64,000 nucleotides of DNA, from assembly GCF_023611505.1 (NCBI RefSeq), contig NZ_CP097843.1, forward strand, positions 1,612,001 to 1,676,000, written 5' to 3'. A program made the translations under genes and the position numbers. This DNA comes from Streptococcus oralis (GTDB taxonomy: Bacteria; Bacillota; Bacilli; Lactobacillales; Streptococcaceae). Below the pieces are notes generated by a model. That model did not search any database and was not told where the DNA came from. It saw only the letters and a list, made by a program, of their open reading frames with translations. Shown piece after piece: positions 1 through 16,887 of this stretch (positions are counted from its first letter, which is position 1; each line of letters begins with the position of its first letter).

Positions 1-1
1 T

Positions 2-1837
2 CTTCGTGGTGGCGGAGGCCTTCAAGGAGCTTCAACTTTGACGCAGCAGTTGATCAAGTTAACCTATTTCTCTACGTCAACTTCTGACCAAACCCTTTCT
101 CGTAAGGCTCAGGAAGCATGGCTCGCCGTCCAGCTAGAACAAAAAGCGACTAAACAAGAGATCTTGACCTACTACATCAACAAGGTTTACATGTCAAACG
201 GGAACTACGGAATGCAAACGGCTTCTCAAAGTTACTATGGCAAAGACCTCAAAGATTTGAGTATCCCTCAATTGGCCCTCCTTGCCGGAATGCCTCAGGC
301 TCCAAACCAGTATGATCCATACTCGCATCCGGAAGCCGCCCAAGAACGCCGTAATCTCGTCCTCTCTGAGATGAAGGGGCAAGGTTACATTACAGCCGAA
401 CAATATGAAAAAGCGATTAATACTCCGATTACAGATGGACTTCAAAGCCTAAAATCAGCTAACAGTTATCCTCCATACATGGATAATTACCTCAAAGAGG
501 TGATTGACCAAGTTGAACAGGAAACAGGTTATAACCTTTTAACTACGGGTATGGAAGTCTACACAAACGTTGATTCTAAGGTTCAACAACGTCTCTGGGA
601 TATTTACAATACGGACGAGTATGTCAACTATCCAGATGATGAGTTACAGGTAGCCTCTACTATCGTTGATGTCACAAACGGGAAAGTCATTGCTCAGTTA
701 GGTTCTCGTCACCAATCAAGCAATGTTTCCTTCGGAATCAACCAAGCTGTTGAGACCAACCGTGACTGGGGTTCTACCATGAAGCCAATCACAGACTATG
801 CTCCTGCCTTGGAGTATGACATCTACGACTCAACTGCTTCGATTGTACATGATGTTCCTTACAACTATCCTGGAACCTCTACCCCTGTCTATAACTGGGA
901 TAAGAGTTACTTTGGAAACATAACACTCCAGTATGCTCTCCAGCAATCACGGAATGTGCCGGCTGTAGAAACGCTAGAGAAAGTAGGACTTGATCGTGCC
1001 AAGACGTTTCTAAATGGACTCGGTATTGACTACCCAAGCATACACTATGCTAATGCTATTTCAAGTAATACAACCGAATCTGACAAAAAGTATGGAGCAA
1101 GCAGCGAGAAGATGGCTGCGGCTTATGCTGCTTTTGCCAATGGCGGTATCTACCGCAAACCTATGTATATCAATAAGATTGTCTTTAGTGATGGCAGTTC
1201 AAAAGAATTCTCTGATTCTGGTACACGTGCTATGAAAGAAACGACAGCCTATATGATGACAGATATGATGAAAACCGTTTTGGCATACGGAACTGGTCGA
1301 GGAGCCTACCTCCCTTGGCTACCACAAGCTGGTAAAACTGGTACGTCAAACTATACAGATGATGAGATTGAAAACTACATTAAAAATACGGGTTATGTAG
1401 CTCCGGACGAAATGTTCGTTGGTTATACTCGTAAATATTCAATGGCCGTTTGGACTGGTTACTCGAACCGCCTTACTCCTATCGTTGGTGATGGCTTCTA
1501 TGTTGCTGCTAAGGTTTACCGTTCGATGATGACTTATCTATCTGAAGATGATCATCCTGGTGACTGGACTATGCCAGAAGGACTCTACAGAGGTGGAGAA
1601 TTTGTCTTTAAAAATGGTGCTCGTTCTACATGGACTACACCTGCTCCACAGCAAGCCCCAACACCTGAAAGTTCTAGCTCAACATCTGAGAGCTCGACTT
1701 CTCAGTCAAGCTCAACTACTCCAAGCACAAATACAAGCACAAATAATAGTACGACTACCAATCCTAACAATAATACGCAACAATCAAATACAACTCCTGG
1801 CCAACAAAACCAGAATCCGCAACCAGCACAACCATAA
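2..1837 (+). CDS. pbp1A: Penicillin-binding protein 1A, 3' part (5' end outside window)
   Basis: Bifunctional class A PBP: glycosyltransferase that polymerises lipid II and transpeptidase that cross-links peptidoglycan, acting at the outer face of the membrane. The reading frame is open from base 2, so the gene runs in from outside; a TTG at 38 is internal, not a start. The visible part begins in the glycosyltransferase domain (STLTQQ motif) and contains the transpeptidase motifs STMK (773-784), SRN and KTGTSN. If the active-site serine is equated with pneumococcal Ser370, 124 residues are missing, and the same offset places NTGY (1385-1396) exactly at pneumococcal 574-577. The C-terminus is the low-complexity Ser/Thr/Asn/Gln/Pro tail typical of pneumococcal PBP1A. 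It converges with the surface glycosidase gene downstream. Confidence 0.97.
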   Translation, partial: LRGGGGLQGASTLTQQLIKLTYFSTSTSDQTLSRKAQEAWLAVQLEQKATKQEILTYYINKVYMSNGNYGMQTASQSYYGKDLKDLSIPQLALLAGMPQAPNQYDPYSHPEAAQERRNLVLSEMKGQGYITAEQYEKAINTPITDGLQSLKSANSYPPYMDNYLKEVIDQVEQETGYNLLTTGMEVYTNVDSKVQQRLWDIYNTDEYVNYPDDELQVASTIVDVTNGKVIAQLGSRHQSSNVSFGINQAVETNRDWGSTMKPITDYAPALEYDIYDSTASIVHDVPYNYPGTSTPVYNWDKSYFGNITLQYALQQSRNVPAVETLEKVGLDRAKTFLNGLGIDYPSIHYANAISSNTTESDKKYGASSEKMAAAYAAFANGGIYRKPMYINKIVFSDGSSKEFSDSGTRAMKETTAYMMTDMMKTVLAYGTGRGAYLPWLPQAGKTGTSNYTDDEIENYIKNTGYVAPDEMFVGYTRKYSMAVWTGYSNRLTPIVGDGFYVAAKVYRSMMTYLSEDDHPGDWTMPEGLYRGGEFVFKNGARSTWTTPAPQQAPTPESSSSTSESSTSQSSSTTPSTNTSTNNSTTTNPNNNTQQSNTTPGQQNQNPQPAQP

Positions 1838-1842
1838 CATTT

Positions 1843-1871
1843 ATCACCCAGAGTATTCTGGGTGATTTTTT
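1843..1871 (+). terminator. Rho-independent terminator of pbp1A
   Basis: A perfect 10-bp stem (1843-1852 with 1857-1866), a 4-nt loop and a following T-run lie 5 nt after the pbp1A stop codon. Confidence 0.9.
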
Positions 1872-1900
1872 CATAGCAGTATCGTATTTATATGATTAGC

Positions 1901-1932
1901 AAAAGCCTGAGAAGAAATCTTCTCAGGCTTTC
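1901..1932 (-). terminator. Terminator of the GH20-GH84 surface protein gene
   Basis: A 13-bp perfect stem (1902-1914 with 1919-1931) with a 4-nt loop lies about 75 nt beyond the stop codon of the minus-strand gene. It could work in both directions between the convergent genes. Confidence 0.8.
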
Positions 1933-2004
1933 TGCGTACTATAAACCTCATTGGAAAAGATGAGAAACTGATTTTGTAATCTTGTTAAGAGGTTTTGTTG
2001 AATA

Positions 2005-5000
2005 CTAGTCTTTCTTTGTTTTTGCTACAAAGAGAGCGGATAGGGCTAGGCTAACACCTGCTAGGAAGAGGGCCGAATCAGATTGACTCTCACCAGTTGC
2101 TGGCAAGATTTGTTCAGCTGTTTCTGGTCTAGCTATTTCTTGCTTATAATCTGGCGTCTTACCTTGATCGGAAGCTAAAGAGCTAAGTTTAAACTCAGGT
2201 TTCTCTACAGTTGGAGCGGCTTGATCGCCTACTGTCGATAATGGTCCTGTGTACTCTGGTACTTCATGTACTGCTGCTTCTACCGCGTTCACACCACCTG
2301 TAAACTCTGGTTGCTCAACTGTCGGTGCTGGCTGATCTCCTACTGTACTAAGTGAACCTGTGTACTCTGGTACTTCATGTACTGCTGCTTCTACCGCGTT
2401 CACACCACCTGTAAACTCTGGTTGCTCAACTGTCGGTGCTGGCTGATCTCCTACTGTTCCAAGTGGGCCTGTGTATTCTGGTACCTCATGCACTGCCGCT
2501 TCAACCGCATTGACACCACCTGTGAATTCAGGAACCTCCAGAACTGGTGGTTGCTCTTCACCCTTGCTTGATTGAACCGATTCTTCTGTTAATTCTTGAT
2601 AGAAGCTCGCCAATTCATAAAACTCAGCCTTGCCGCCTTCCCAGACTAATTTGACGTCTAGAAGAGAGCCACCATTTCGGATAGCAAAAGTTTGGAGACT
2701 AGATGTAATGGCACCGAGGTCTGTCCAGCTGTCTTGACCATCCTTGAGTGTTCTAGCAAGAATACGTGCTTTCGCTCCTTCAGGAAGACTGGAAACGAGA
2801 CGAAGATGGTTAGCTTTGGTTGGTTCAGACAAGTGATACACCAATTCGCCCTTGTCTTTTTCAGACTTGTAGCTGGTCAAGACTTTGCCGTCTACAAGAT
2901 TATTATAAAGGTTGCCTTGGCTTTCTCCACCGTTTCCTTCTACTGTTGGATCATTAATCGGTTTGACAAATTCACCGTCGTTGATGACCAATTCTGTAAA
3001 TCCTACAAAACGGGCATCATAATCCGCTGTATAGAGGACACGGAGATAGTTGGCTTTGACTGGAGTCGTCAATTCACCCTCGATGTAGCGATTTCCTGGC
3101 ATCTTAGAATCATGTGTCCAACCATCTGTCAATGAATCATCGTGTTGGCTATTGGCCACACCATCTCCTACTGTAACGACATCAGTCCAAGTTTTACCGT
3201 CTTGGCTGACTTGAATCTTACCATCACGAAGATAGTTTTGAGTTCCGTCTTGGATGTAAGCTCTAATCTTCTTGATAGTTCGTTCGCTGCCAAGTTTCAA
3301 GGTCACATGGCCATCTTTACGAGCATAGTCTGAAAACTCAACGAAGTTGTTATAAACACCATCAAATAATTGATCTAGGTTGTTCAGTTTACGAACATCA
3401 TTGCTTCCGTATGTTGGATGAATGCCCATAGTTGTAGATTCTAGTTTGGTTGGTTGCACTTCTTTAGTCGTCACAAGGAGAGAAGTAGCTGTAACAGCTT
3501 GTTCCTGATCTGTTTTGTTGACTAGACGCACATAACGTACCAAGTGGCTTGCTACAGATCTATCAGTCAACTGGCTAGCTGGCGTCCATTCTTGCGCATT
3601 TGCTGAATACTCTAGGCTAAGAGCTGGGTTGGCTTGACCTTGGAGCTGGATGCTCTTGACCTGATGGATACGGTCAAGTTTCATACCTAGATAGCTATGG
3701 GCAGGGAGTTTGGTTCCAGCTGGAATTTGAAGCTCATAATGTCCCAAGCTATCCACTACCGGCGTTTCCTTCAAGGCATCGACGTTTGTGTCCGTTAACT
3801 CACTGTTTCCAGAGCGTGTCTCAACAGAGAAGTCTTGGATACGCCACCAAAGGTCGAGTGCCTTAGTATTGCGTACTCGGATATAACGAGCATTGATAGC
3901 TCTAGTCACTTCCTTGGTTTGCTCACCTGATAGGCGATCCAACTCTTGCCATGCAGTTCCATCTGTAGAATACTCAAGCACACCTGCAGCAAGTTTATCA
4001 CCTGTTCCTTGACGAAGGCGAACTTTAGTGACTGACTTGACTTCACCGAGGTCAAGTTGTGCCCAGGCATCTACTGGAGTGGTATTGCTACCATCAGCGT
4101 TTGCCATCATGGCTTCTGTATTGTCCTTGCCATCAGTGATTTGACGGGCTGAGGTATTTAGTTTGTAGACTAAGTTTGGGCTCAGACTAACTGTCGTTGC
4201 TTGTTGGCTACGAGCTTTTTCAACTGGACGATTAACTGCAATTTCCTGAACTGCAAACCAAGTGTTCCCTCGGTCTTCTGTCGCAATCATACGAACTGCT
4301 TTAGCCTTGATATTAAGATTTTCAAACTTAAGAAGGGATTCATTTCCGACATAGCTTGGCTCTTTCAAGGTTACCCAGTTGTCATTTTCATCTTGATACT
4401 GCACTTCTGCCTTACTAAAGGTATCACGTGGATTAGCCTGCGTTCCCATAGCAAAGGTCAAGGTTTGGATTGCTATTGGCTTGTTGAACTTCATACCAAT
4501 ATAATCACCTGTCTTGATGCTATTTGGTGATTTAATAATCGCATGGGTTGCCAAGTCACCATCCGTTACTTCTGCCAAACCACCTTCTACACCTGTTCGA
4601 TTAGTAATAAAGGTGCTGATGATTTGATCTGGGTGCAAGACTTTTTGAACTTCAGAAGCTAGAACTTCTTTCAGGGATAGGATAAATGGACGAATGTGTT
4701 GAACACCCAATTCAGCCTTTTCCATATGGTCTACATAATGGAAGGTATGAGTTTGAGACTGTTCGTAGAACTTCAAGCCTTTATAATAGCTGTCCCAAAG
4801 CTTAGCAGCATCGTTTGTAGCCATGGCTTCTGTTCCTGTAAGGAAGGCATCGAGGGCATTCATTTGGTCGATTGCATTATCCAACCAATAGTGGATTTGA
4901 GCGACCATTTTTTTATCGCCTGATGCTTTGTAAAGTTCGGCTGCTTCTTTAATTTTGGCAAATTCAGCTCGCAAGGCTGCACGTTCAGCAGTCACATCCT

Positions 5001-8000
5001 GACCTGCTTTGAGCTTGGTCATGAAGTCTGTCAATTTTGGAGCTAAGTCTACAGATTCTTCTAATTTAACGACACGGCCATCCATGTTTTGGTTGATCAT
5101 ATGTTTACCAAGTTCGCGGAAGGCTGCTGATACCTTGCTATCTTCAAAATGACCATTTTCAACAAAGTTGAAGGCAATGTCATTGATTTTCTTAGCTTCT
5201 TCTTCTGATTTCCACTGTTTCCATGAGTATTGAGCTCCTGAAAAGAGGGCAATCTTAGATGGCTCAGACTGTTGCATTGGGTTCAACATGATACCAGATA
5301 GCAAGCTTGGATCCACATTTGGATGAAGGAATTTCTCACCACCACCTAGAATCAAGTGTTGTTTAGAGTTATCTGTTACAGGCCAGTTAATCCAAAGTGA
5401 AACTGGGCGATAGGTCTTGCCACCTGCAGTTAGATTGTTTTTGAGAGTTGAAAGGAAGTTTTCAGAGACTTCGCCCCAAATCTTACCACCCGTCAAGGTC
5501 ATGGATGTTGAACTTGGGAGATTTTCATTGAGGGATTTCAACTCATCCTCACGTCCATTACCCCAATACTGGCCAGGAACAAAGATCATTTCTTTGCGAA
5601 GACCGCTGTAGGTTCCCTGCATTTCAGTCAACCACTTGGTCATATCTTGCATCAAGCGGTTGTAGCTATTGTAGCCTCCGACAGGGCTTGGAGCATCATC
5701 TGCAAGGATGCCAAATTCGCGGACACCCACTTTCATCAGCTGGGTAAATTTGGCCTTGATGGTTGCCAAATCTTCTTGGTAATGCGCTTCATTGCCAAAG
5801 CGGATGCGGTTGTTCATGAATGGATGGATAGTCCAGACATAGCGTGTTTTACTTTGATTTCCGACACGAGCAAGTTCACGGATTTCAGCTAGTTTTTCTT
5901 CTGGATAGAGTTCACGCCATTTCTTGTTGTGGTATGGATCATCTTTTGGTGCAAAGAAGTATTGGTTCAATTTCAAATCGCCACCAAAACGCATGAGCTC
6001 TGCACGATCGGCATTCGACCATGGATTTCCATAGTAACCTTCGATGAAACCACGGTTCTTGAGCTCTGCGTAATCTTCTACTGTCACATTGCGAAGGACT
6101 GGTACTTGGCTTTCCTTGAGCATGTGTTTCAAGGTTGTTAAACCATAGAAGACTGCATCTGTGTCTTTTCCGACGATGGAAATCGAATTATCCTTGATGC
6201 TCAAGACATAGGCGTCGATCTTGTCAAAGAGACCTGCTGAAACCTTAGACAAGTTTTGCTCTGCTTGTGAACCTTGTCCATGCACTCCAAGATAGATATT
6301 GGTTGCGCCAGCGATTGCTGCCTTACCAGTTGTATAAGATACTTGATTGTCCTGCAAGACACTCTTCAAGCGATTGCGAGTATAAATATCAAGTTGATCG
6401 CCCATGACCAGATTGACTTGCTTGCGAAGAGCTGTGACACCTTCGCCATAAGTCACTTTTTGTGGCGTTGGGAAGACCTTGTACTCTTTCTTAAGATAGT
6501 CTGCGCTCTTGCTGGCAGCTGCAATGCTGTCTTCGCTAGCTGGTTTACTTGCAGTGAATTGATCTGCCAATTCAACTGTTCCATCGCCTGTTTGCTCTAC
6601 TTTTGGTTTTTCTGGTGTAGTTGGTTTTTCTGGTTGACTTGGTACAGGCGTTTCTTGCTCTTCTTTAACAGGTTTCAATAGATGAACTTCAGCTGCACTT
6701 GCAAAGCCACCAACGCCTTCCAATACTTTCAACTCAATCTTGTTGGTATGCACCGCCGCAAAGTTGACTGTTTTTTCTTGGGCGTTGTTGTCCCAGTTTC
6801 CTTCTGAAACCTTGACCATTTGGCCATCTTTTTGTGCGTAGATTTCGTAGCGCGTCACGACACCATTTCCACCACCTGGGCGTGGGAGATAGGTCAAACC
6901 ATTGACTTTTTCTGCTTCTTTCAAGGTCATAGTAAGGGTGTATGGCGCAGTGTCACCAGTCCATTTAGTATGCCAGAAGGTATTTGAATCATTGTCAAAG
7001 GCCTTTTCAACAGCGCCTTCAGTCGCGTTTCCTGGAAGTTGCTGACTGCTTGCGGTTGCAGTAATCTTATCATTTGAAATCAAGCGAGGATTTACAAATG
7101 GTTTATCTGACAACTCTGCACTATGCAAGATTCCTTTGAAACCACCGATGCTTTCAAGCGGTAGAACCAAGCTATTGTGGGCAAAGCGAGGGTGGGCTGG
7201 ATTTGCAATACGCTCAATCTTTTCACCATCCACATAGACTTCGGTTGACTGTGGTTTAGTCACGATGGAGATTTGATAACGTTTGTTCTTTTCAAGTTTT
7301 TTATTAAATTGGATATGGAACTGTTCAAACTGGTAAGCAAGGTAGCCGTCTTTATCAGCTAGATAGATACGATTGTCCCCACTTGTTGAGAAGGTTTGTT
7401 CCCCGTCTCCAGTGACAGTTACATCAAACTTCAAGACATGACTTGGACCAACATCACCAGCCAAGCCTTCGATACTGCTATCTTTCTCAAAAGCCAATCC
7501 CTGCTCACTTGTCTTCACTTTCTTACTTGCATAGTTCTTGACTGTTTCAGAATTGATGGTAAACAAGTCGCTTTGATCAATCTCTTTATCAGGATTTGAC
7601 TGTGGCGCATAAGGACTCGTTGGTAGGGTGCGTTCTGCAAAGGTCGCAGCTGCACGGTCAGATCCCCAAGTGCGTTCTGCAGTGGTTTGCATGCTCTTGA
7701 AGAAGCGTTTAAAGATATCATAAGAGGTCAAACCGGTCTCATGAAGGTCGATATTATCATTCCAAACTGCGTGACCACCACCAAGGATACTTGGATGAGA
7801 AGCTGGTAGAAGTGGACCTCCACCTGTTCTAAAATCATTTGGTGTCCAGCTGTTGTACTGGCGTTCGTAGTTTGCATAGTCCCCGTAGGCTGCTTGACTA
7901 TTGCTTCCACTTGGGACACTATAAGTCGGCACATCTGTGATGTTGATAATCTTAGCTCCCTGAGCAATGGCTTCATTTGGTCGTTGCCATCCAATACTCC

Positions 8001-10254
8001 AGATATCAACTTCTACTCCGTTCCAATCAACCGCTGTTTTACCTCGTTTCGCACTGAGCGAGCCCCAGATACGAGGGGTATAACCTTTTCCTTTAATGTA
8101 TTTGATAAGGTCATTGACATAGCGACGATAACTTTCTCTGCTGCCATAGTATTCATCCGTTCCGATATGAACAGTGGACACGCCATGAAGCGGTGCATCT
8201 GGACCATCGAGGAGTTTATCATAAACTGATTTGACAAAAGCTAGCGTTTCATCATATTTATTATCTAGGTCTAGCATGGCAACACGTTCAACATTGTGTT
8301 TGCCAGCATAATCACTCAAACTACCTTGATACATGAGGTCTGGGCGGACTTTGACAAAGGACAAGGCGTGACCTGGTGTGTCAATTTCTGGCACTAGATT
8401 GATATGCAAGGCCTTGGCAAGTTTAATCAGATTTTGCATTTCTTCCTTGGTATAATGCTCATCTGATGTCAATTTTTGACCATTCTTACCGACAATGTCT
8501 GTCTCCACACGGAAACCAGTCTTGGCATGTTCAAGGACATACTTGAGTTGTTCTTCTGGACTTAAATTCTTACCTGCCAAGTGTTCCTTTAGGAAGATAT
8601 AGTTATCGTTGAGGTGCAACTGCAAGTCGTTCATCTTGTAGTAGGCCATGTTGAGCATGATGTCTACAAGAGTGTCGTAAGGGATAAATTTACGACCTGT
8701 ATCTAGCATAAAGCCACGGTGGCTGAAACTTGGGAAATCACGAATTTCGCCATTTTGGAGGTTACTTTCTCCCATTTGAAGAAGGGTCCGAGTGGCGTAG
8801 AAGGCTCCTGTGTTTGTGGCAGCTTCGATGGTAATCACATCATTTTGGATAGTGATGCCGTAGCCTTCCTTACCGTAACCCTTGTTTTCAACCTTTTTAA
8901 ATTCGATTCGTTTTTGAGCTTGCTTGTCACCTGTTGCTAGTTCCAATCCACGGCTGGCAAGGTCTGACTGATAGAAGGTTGCAGCCTGATCAAAGCCAGA
9001 ATCGCCCGTCGCAAGGACTGTATCTGAAGTGATAGAAGATTGGCCTTCTTTCCCATACCATTGTTGAACAGCTGGTGCTACTTTTGGCTTCACGCCCACA
9101 CCTTCGTCCTGATGTAGCCCCTTGATGACTACTTCAAACTCTTTGGTAAAGGTATGACTGTCTCTGATTTGCTGCACCATGACCTTGACGCGTTGATCTG
9201 TCAAAGGCTTATAGATGTGATTTTGAAGGTCAATCACACCTTGCTTGTTGCTACCGATAAGGCTAACTTTCCCTGGTAAAGTTGGTAAGACAAGAGACTG
9301 TCCATCTTCTGCTACTGTTAGTTCGGTTACTTGGCGGATATCCGTTACCTTACTATGGTCCGGAACGTTAGAATAAGCTCGAATTTCTTGGATTCCAACG
9401 TTTCTCCAGTTCATTGTTCCCGCTTGGTAATCATTGACCTCCAATTTGAGGTACTTAGCTTTGATACTTTCAGCTAGATCTACTTTCTCATCTAAAACAG
9501 GATCTCCAGTTTTAGTATGAGCGAGTTTCCATTGCTTTTCTCCATTAGCGCCCACATCTTCTTGGCCTGCGTAATAGAGACTCCAAGATTTGATATTGGG
9601 GTCATTTTGCCCATTACGAAGACGACGATCCCAGTCAATTTCTACATGTTTGATCAAGGTAGTCTTTGGCAGAGTTAGTTCAAAAGTTGGTTTTGGTACA
9701 TCTTTGTCCGTAGCCCAACGGGTATTGTCATCTCCATCAATAGCCTTATCTGCAGTAAAGTTGGTTCCAGTCTCATGGTTGCTTGCCTGGGCAGTAGCAC
9801 CTTCGAGATGGTTGACATCTTCTCTATCTTCAATTTGCTTTTCAGCTGGTTTTGCTGCTGGCGTAGCAGTTTCAGCTGGTTTATTGTCTGCCTTTGGTGT
9901 TTCAACCGGTTTCGGCGTTTCTGCAGGCTTGGGACTTGCAGGACTTATATCTGGTTTTGCCTCTTCATTTGATGTAGGATTGCTTCCTTCGTCAGTCGCT
10001 GGAGTCTCCTCACGACTTGCTTCTGTTGCAGCTTCTGCATCCGCCTTTTTAAGCACATCGGATAAATCATCGGGTAACTTATCCAGTGCTTGAACATGGG
10101 TAATGCTTCCCTCTGTTTCTGAAGGCGCTGCTGTTTCTGCCGCCTGAACCATATTGGCGCCAAAGATACTAGCACCAATCATAACGGAGGCTGCACCGAT
10201 TGCAAATTTTCTTATACTATAGTGACAGCGTTTCTCAAAAAAATGTCTATCCAT
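2005..10254 (-). CDS. LPXTG surface protein with GH20 and GH84 hexosaminidase domains
   Basis: A 2749-residue cell-wall-anchored exoglycosidase. It has a YSIRK-type signal peptide (residues 1-40), a Pro/Glu/Lys linker, an F5/8C (CBM32-like) module (about 155-300), and a GH20b plus GH20 domain (about 400-880) with the catalytic Asp-Glu pair D700/E701 in HIGTDEYYG. A concanavalin-like segment (about 905-1060) and another F5/8C module follow. Next come a GH84 domain (about 1257-1700) with catalytic D1519/D1520 in ILADDAP, at least three further F5/8C-like modules, three 37-residue repeats and LPATG (2717-2721). Both families release GlcNAc- or GalNAc-type sugars; the GH20 part could instead be lacto-N-biosidase-like, since specificity cannot be read from motifs. 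An in-frame ATG at 10284 is rejected: the ATG at 10254 follows AGGAGA and matches the family start MD(R/K)xFFEKRC. Confidence 0.9.
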   Translation of the reverse strand: MDRHFFEKRCHYSIRKFAIGAASVMIGASIFGANMVQAAETAAPSETEGSITHVQALDKLPDDLSDVLKKADAEAATEASREETPATDEGSNPTSNEEAKPDISPASPKPAETPKPVETPKADNKPAETATPAAKPAEKQIEDREDVNHLEGATAQASNHETGTNFTADKAIDGDDNTRWATDKDVPKPTFELTLPKTTLIKHVEIDWDRRLRNGQNDPNIKSWSLYYAGQEDVGANGEKQWKLAHTKTGDPVLDEKVDLAESIKAKYLKLEVNDYQAGTMNWRNVGIQEIRAYSNVPDHSKVTDIRQVTELTVAEDGQSLVLPTLPGKVSLIGSNKQGVIDLQNHIYKPLTDQRVKVMVQQIRDSHTFTKEFEVVIKGLHQDEGVGVKPKVAPAVQQWYGKEGQSSITSDTVLATGDSGFDQAATFYQSDLASRGLELATGDKQAQKRIEFKKVENKGYGKEGYGITIQNDVITIEAATNTGAFYATRTLLQMGESNLQNGEIRDFPSFSHRGFMLDTGRKFIPYDTLVDIMLNMAYYKMNDLQLHLNDNYIFLKEHLAGKNLSPEEQLKYVLEHAKTGFRVETDIVGKNGQKLTSDEHYTKEEMQNLIKLAKALHINLVPEIDTPGHALSFVKVRPDLMYQGSLSDYAGKHNVERVAMLDLDNKYDETLAFVKSVYDKLLDGPDAPLHGVSTVHIGTDEYYGSRESYRRYVNDLIKYIKGKGYTPRIWGSLSAKRGKTAVDWNGVEVDIWSIGWQRPNEAIAQGAKIINITDVPTYSVPSGSNSQAAYGDYANYERQYNSWTPNDFRTGGGPLLPASHPSILGGGHAVWNDNIDLHETGLTSYDIFKRFFKSMQTTAERTWGSDRAAATFAERTLPTSPYAPQSNPDKEIDQSDLFTINSETVKNYASKKVKTSEQGLAFEKDSSIEGLAGDVGPSHVLKFDVTVTGDGEQTFSTSGDNRIYLADKDGYLAYQFEQFHIQFNKKLEKNKRYQISIVTKPQSTEVYVDGEKIERIANPAHPRFAHNSLVLPLESIGGFKGILHSAELSDKPFVNPRLISNDKITATASSQQLPGNATEGAVEKAFDNDSNTFWHTKWTGDTAPYTLTMTLKEAEKVNGLTYLPRPGGGNGVVTRYEIYAQKDGQMVKVSEGNWDNNAQEKTVNFAAVHTNKIELKVLEGVGGFASAAEVHLLKPVKEEQETPVPSQPEKPTTPEKPKVEQTGDGTVELADQFTASKPASEDSIAAASKSADYLKKEYKVFPTPQKVTYGEGVTALRKQVNLVMGDQLDIYTRNRLKSVLQDNQVSYTTGKAAIAGATNIYLGVHGQGSQAEQNLSKVSAGLFDKIDAYVLSIKDNSISIVGKDTDAVFYGLTTLKHMLKESQVPVLRNVTVEDYAELKNRGFIEGYYGNPWSNADRAELMRFGGDLKLNQYFFAPKDDPYHNKKWRELYPEEKLAEIRELARVGNQSKTRYVWTIHPFMNNRIRFGNEAHYQEDLATIKAKFTQLMKVGVREFGILADDAPSPVGGYNSYNRLMQDMTKWLTEMQGTYSGLRKEMIFVPGQYWGNGREDELKSLNENLPSSTSMTLTGGKIWGEVSENFLSTLKNNLTAGGKTYRPVSLWINWPVTDNSKQHLILGGGEKFLHPNVDPSLLSGIMLNPMQQSEPSKIALFSGAQYSWKQWKSEEEAKKINDIAFNFVENGHFEDSKVSAAFRELGKHMINQNMDGRVVKLEESVDLAPKLTDFMTKLKAGQDVTAERAALRAEFAKIKEAAELYKASGDKKMVAQIHYWLDNAIDQMNALDAFLTGTEAMATNDAAKLWDSYYKGLKFYEQSQTHTFHYVDHMEKAELGVQHIRPFILSLKEVLASEVQKVLHPDQIISTFITNRTGVEGGLAEVTDGDLATHAIIKSPNSIKTGDYIGMKFNKPIAIQTLTFAMGTQANPRDTFSKAEVQYQDENDNWVTLKEPSYVGNESLLKFENLNIKAKAVRMIATEDRGNTWFAVQEIAVNRPVEKARSQQATTVSLSPNLVYKLNTSARQITDGKDNTEAMMANADGSNTTPVDAWAQLDLGEVKSVTKVRLRQGTGDKLAAGVLEYSTDGTAWQELDRLSGEQTKEVTRAINARYIRVRNTKALDLWWRIQDFSVETRSGNSELTDTNVDALKETPVVDSLGHYELQIPAGTKLPAHSYLGMKLDRIHQVKSIQLQGQANPALSLEYSANAQEWTPASQLTDRSVASHLVRYVRLVNKTDQEQAVTATSLLVTTKEVQPTKLESTTMGIHPTYGSNDVRKLNNLDQLFDGVYNNFVEFSDYARKDGHVTLKLGSERTIKKIRAYIQDGTQNYLRDGKIQVSQDGKTWTDVVTVGDGVANSQHDDSLTDGWTHDSKMPGNRYIEGELTTPVKANYLRVLYTADYDARFVGFTELVINDGEFVKPINDPTVEGNGGESQGNLYNNLVDGKVLTSYKSEKDKGELVYHLSEPTKANHLRLVSSLPEGAKARILARTLKDGQDSWTDLGAITSSLQTFAIRNGGSLLDVKLVWEGGKAEFYELASFYQELTEESVQSSKGEEQPPVLEVPEFTGGVNAVEAAVHEVPEYTGPLGTVGDQPAPTVEQPEFTGGVNAVEAAVHEVPEYTGSLSTVGDQPAPTVEQPEFTGGVNAVEAAVHEVPEYTGPLSTVGDQAAPTVEKPEFKLSSLASDQGKTPDYKQEIARPETAEQILPATGESQSDSALFLAGVSLALSALFVAKTKKD
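2191..2535 (-). repeat. Three tandem 37-residue (111-bp) wall-proximal repeats
   Basis: The unit reads VPEYTG...[25 protein letters not shown]. Matching positions recur every 111 bp (2251, 2362, 2473), and copies are nearly identical at DNA level. It forms the spacer between the binding modules and the LPATG anchor. Part of the unit (VPEF.GGVNA.EAAVHE) is the 17-residue repeat of the neighbouring GH101 protein. Confidence 0.9.
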
Positions 10255-10285
10255 CTTTCTCCTATTCCTTTCATCCGCATACATG

Positions 10286-10299
10286 AGTAAGCGGTATCA
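10286..10299 (-). promoter_or_regulatory. cre (CcpA) site before the GH20-GH84 gene
   Basis: The plus strand reads AGTAAGCGGTATCA, 13 of 14 positions of the cre consensus TGWAANCGNTNWCA. It lies 31 nt upstream of the start codon and just after the upstream terminator. Confidence 0.65.
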
Positions 10300-10310
10300 T
10301 TTCTCCTTTG

Positions 10311-10340
10311 AAAAAAGGAGAGAACCTAGAGGTCCTCTCC
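10311..10340 (-). terminator. Terminator between the GH101 and GH20-GH84 genes
   Basis: On the minus strand a 10-bp stem (10340-10331 with 10326-10317, one G-U pair), a 4-nt loop and six U residues end 57 nt before the GH20-GH84 start codon. Confidence 0.85.
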
Positions 10341-10394
10341 GGCTGTTTGTTTTTTTTGATTCGAGTTGCTTTGAACTGTTGAAATCAAATCTCA

Positions 10395-16883
<6,489 letters not shown>

Positions 16884-16887
16884 TCAC

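Noticed and set aside
9590-10093. 167-codon open frame opposite the GH20-GH84 N-terminal linker
   Set aside because: It mirrors the Pro/Ala/Glu-rich linker in antisense, has a low-complexity Ser/Val/Ala product and no recognisable domain or RBS.
10255-10284. Upstream ATG for the GH20-GH84 protein adding ten residues
   Set aside because: The added residues precede the conserved MD(R/K)xFFEKRC start, and the internal ATG has the better RBS.
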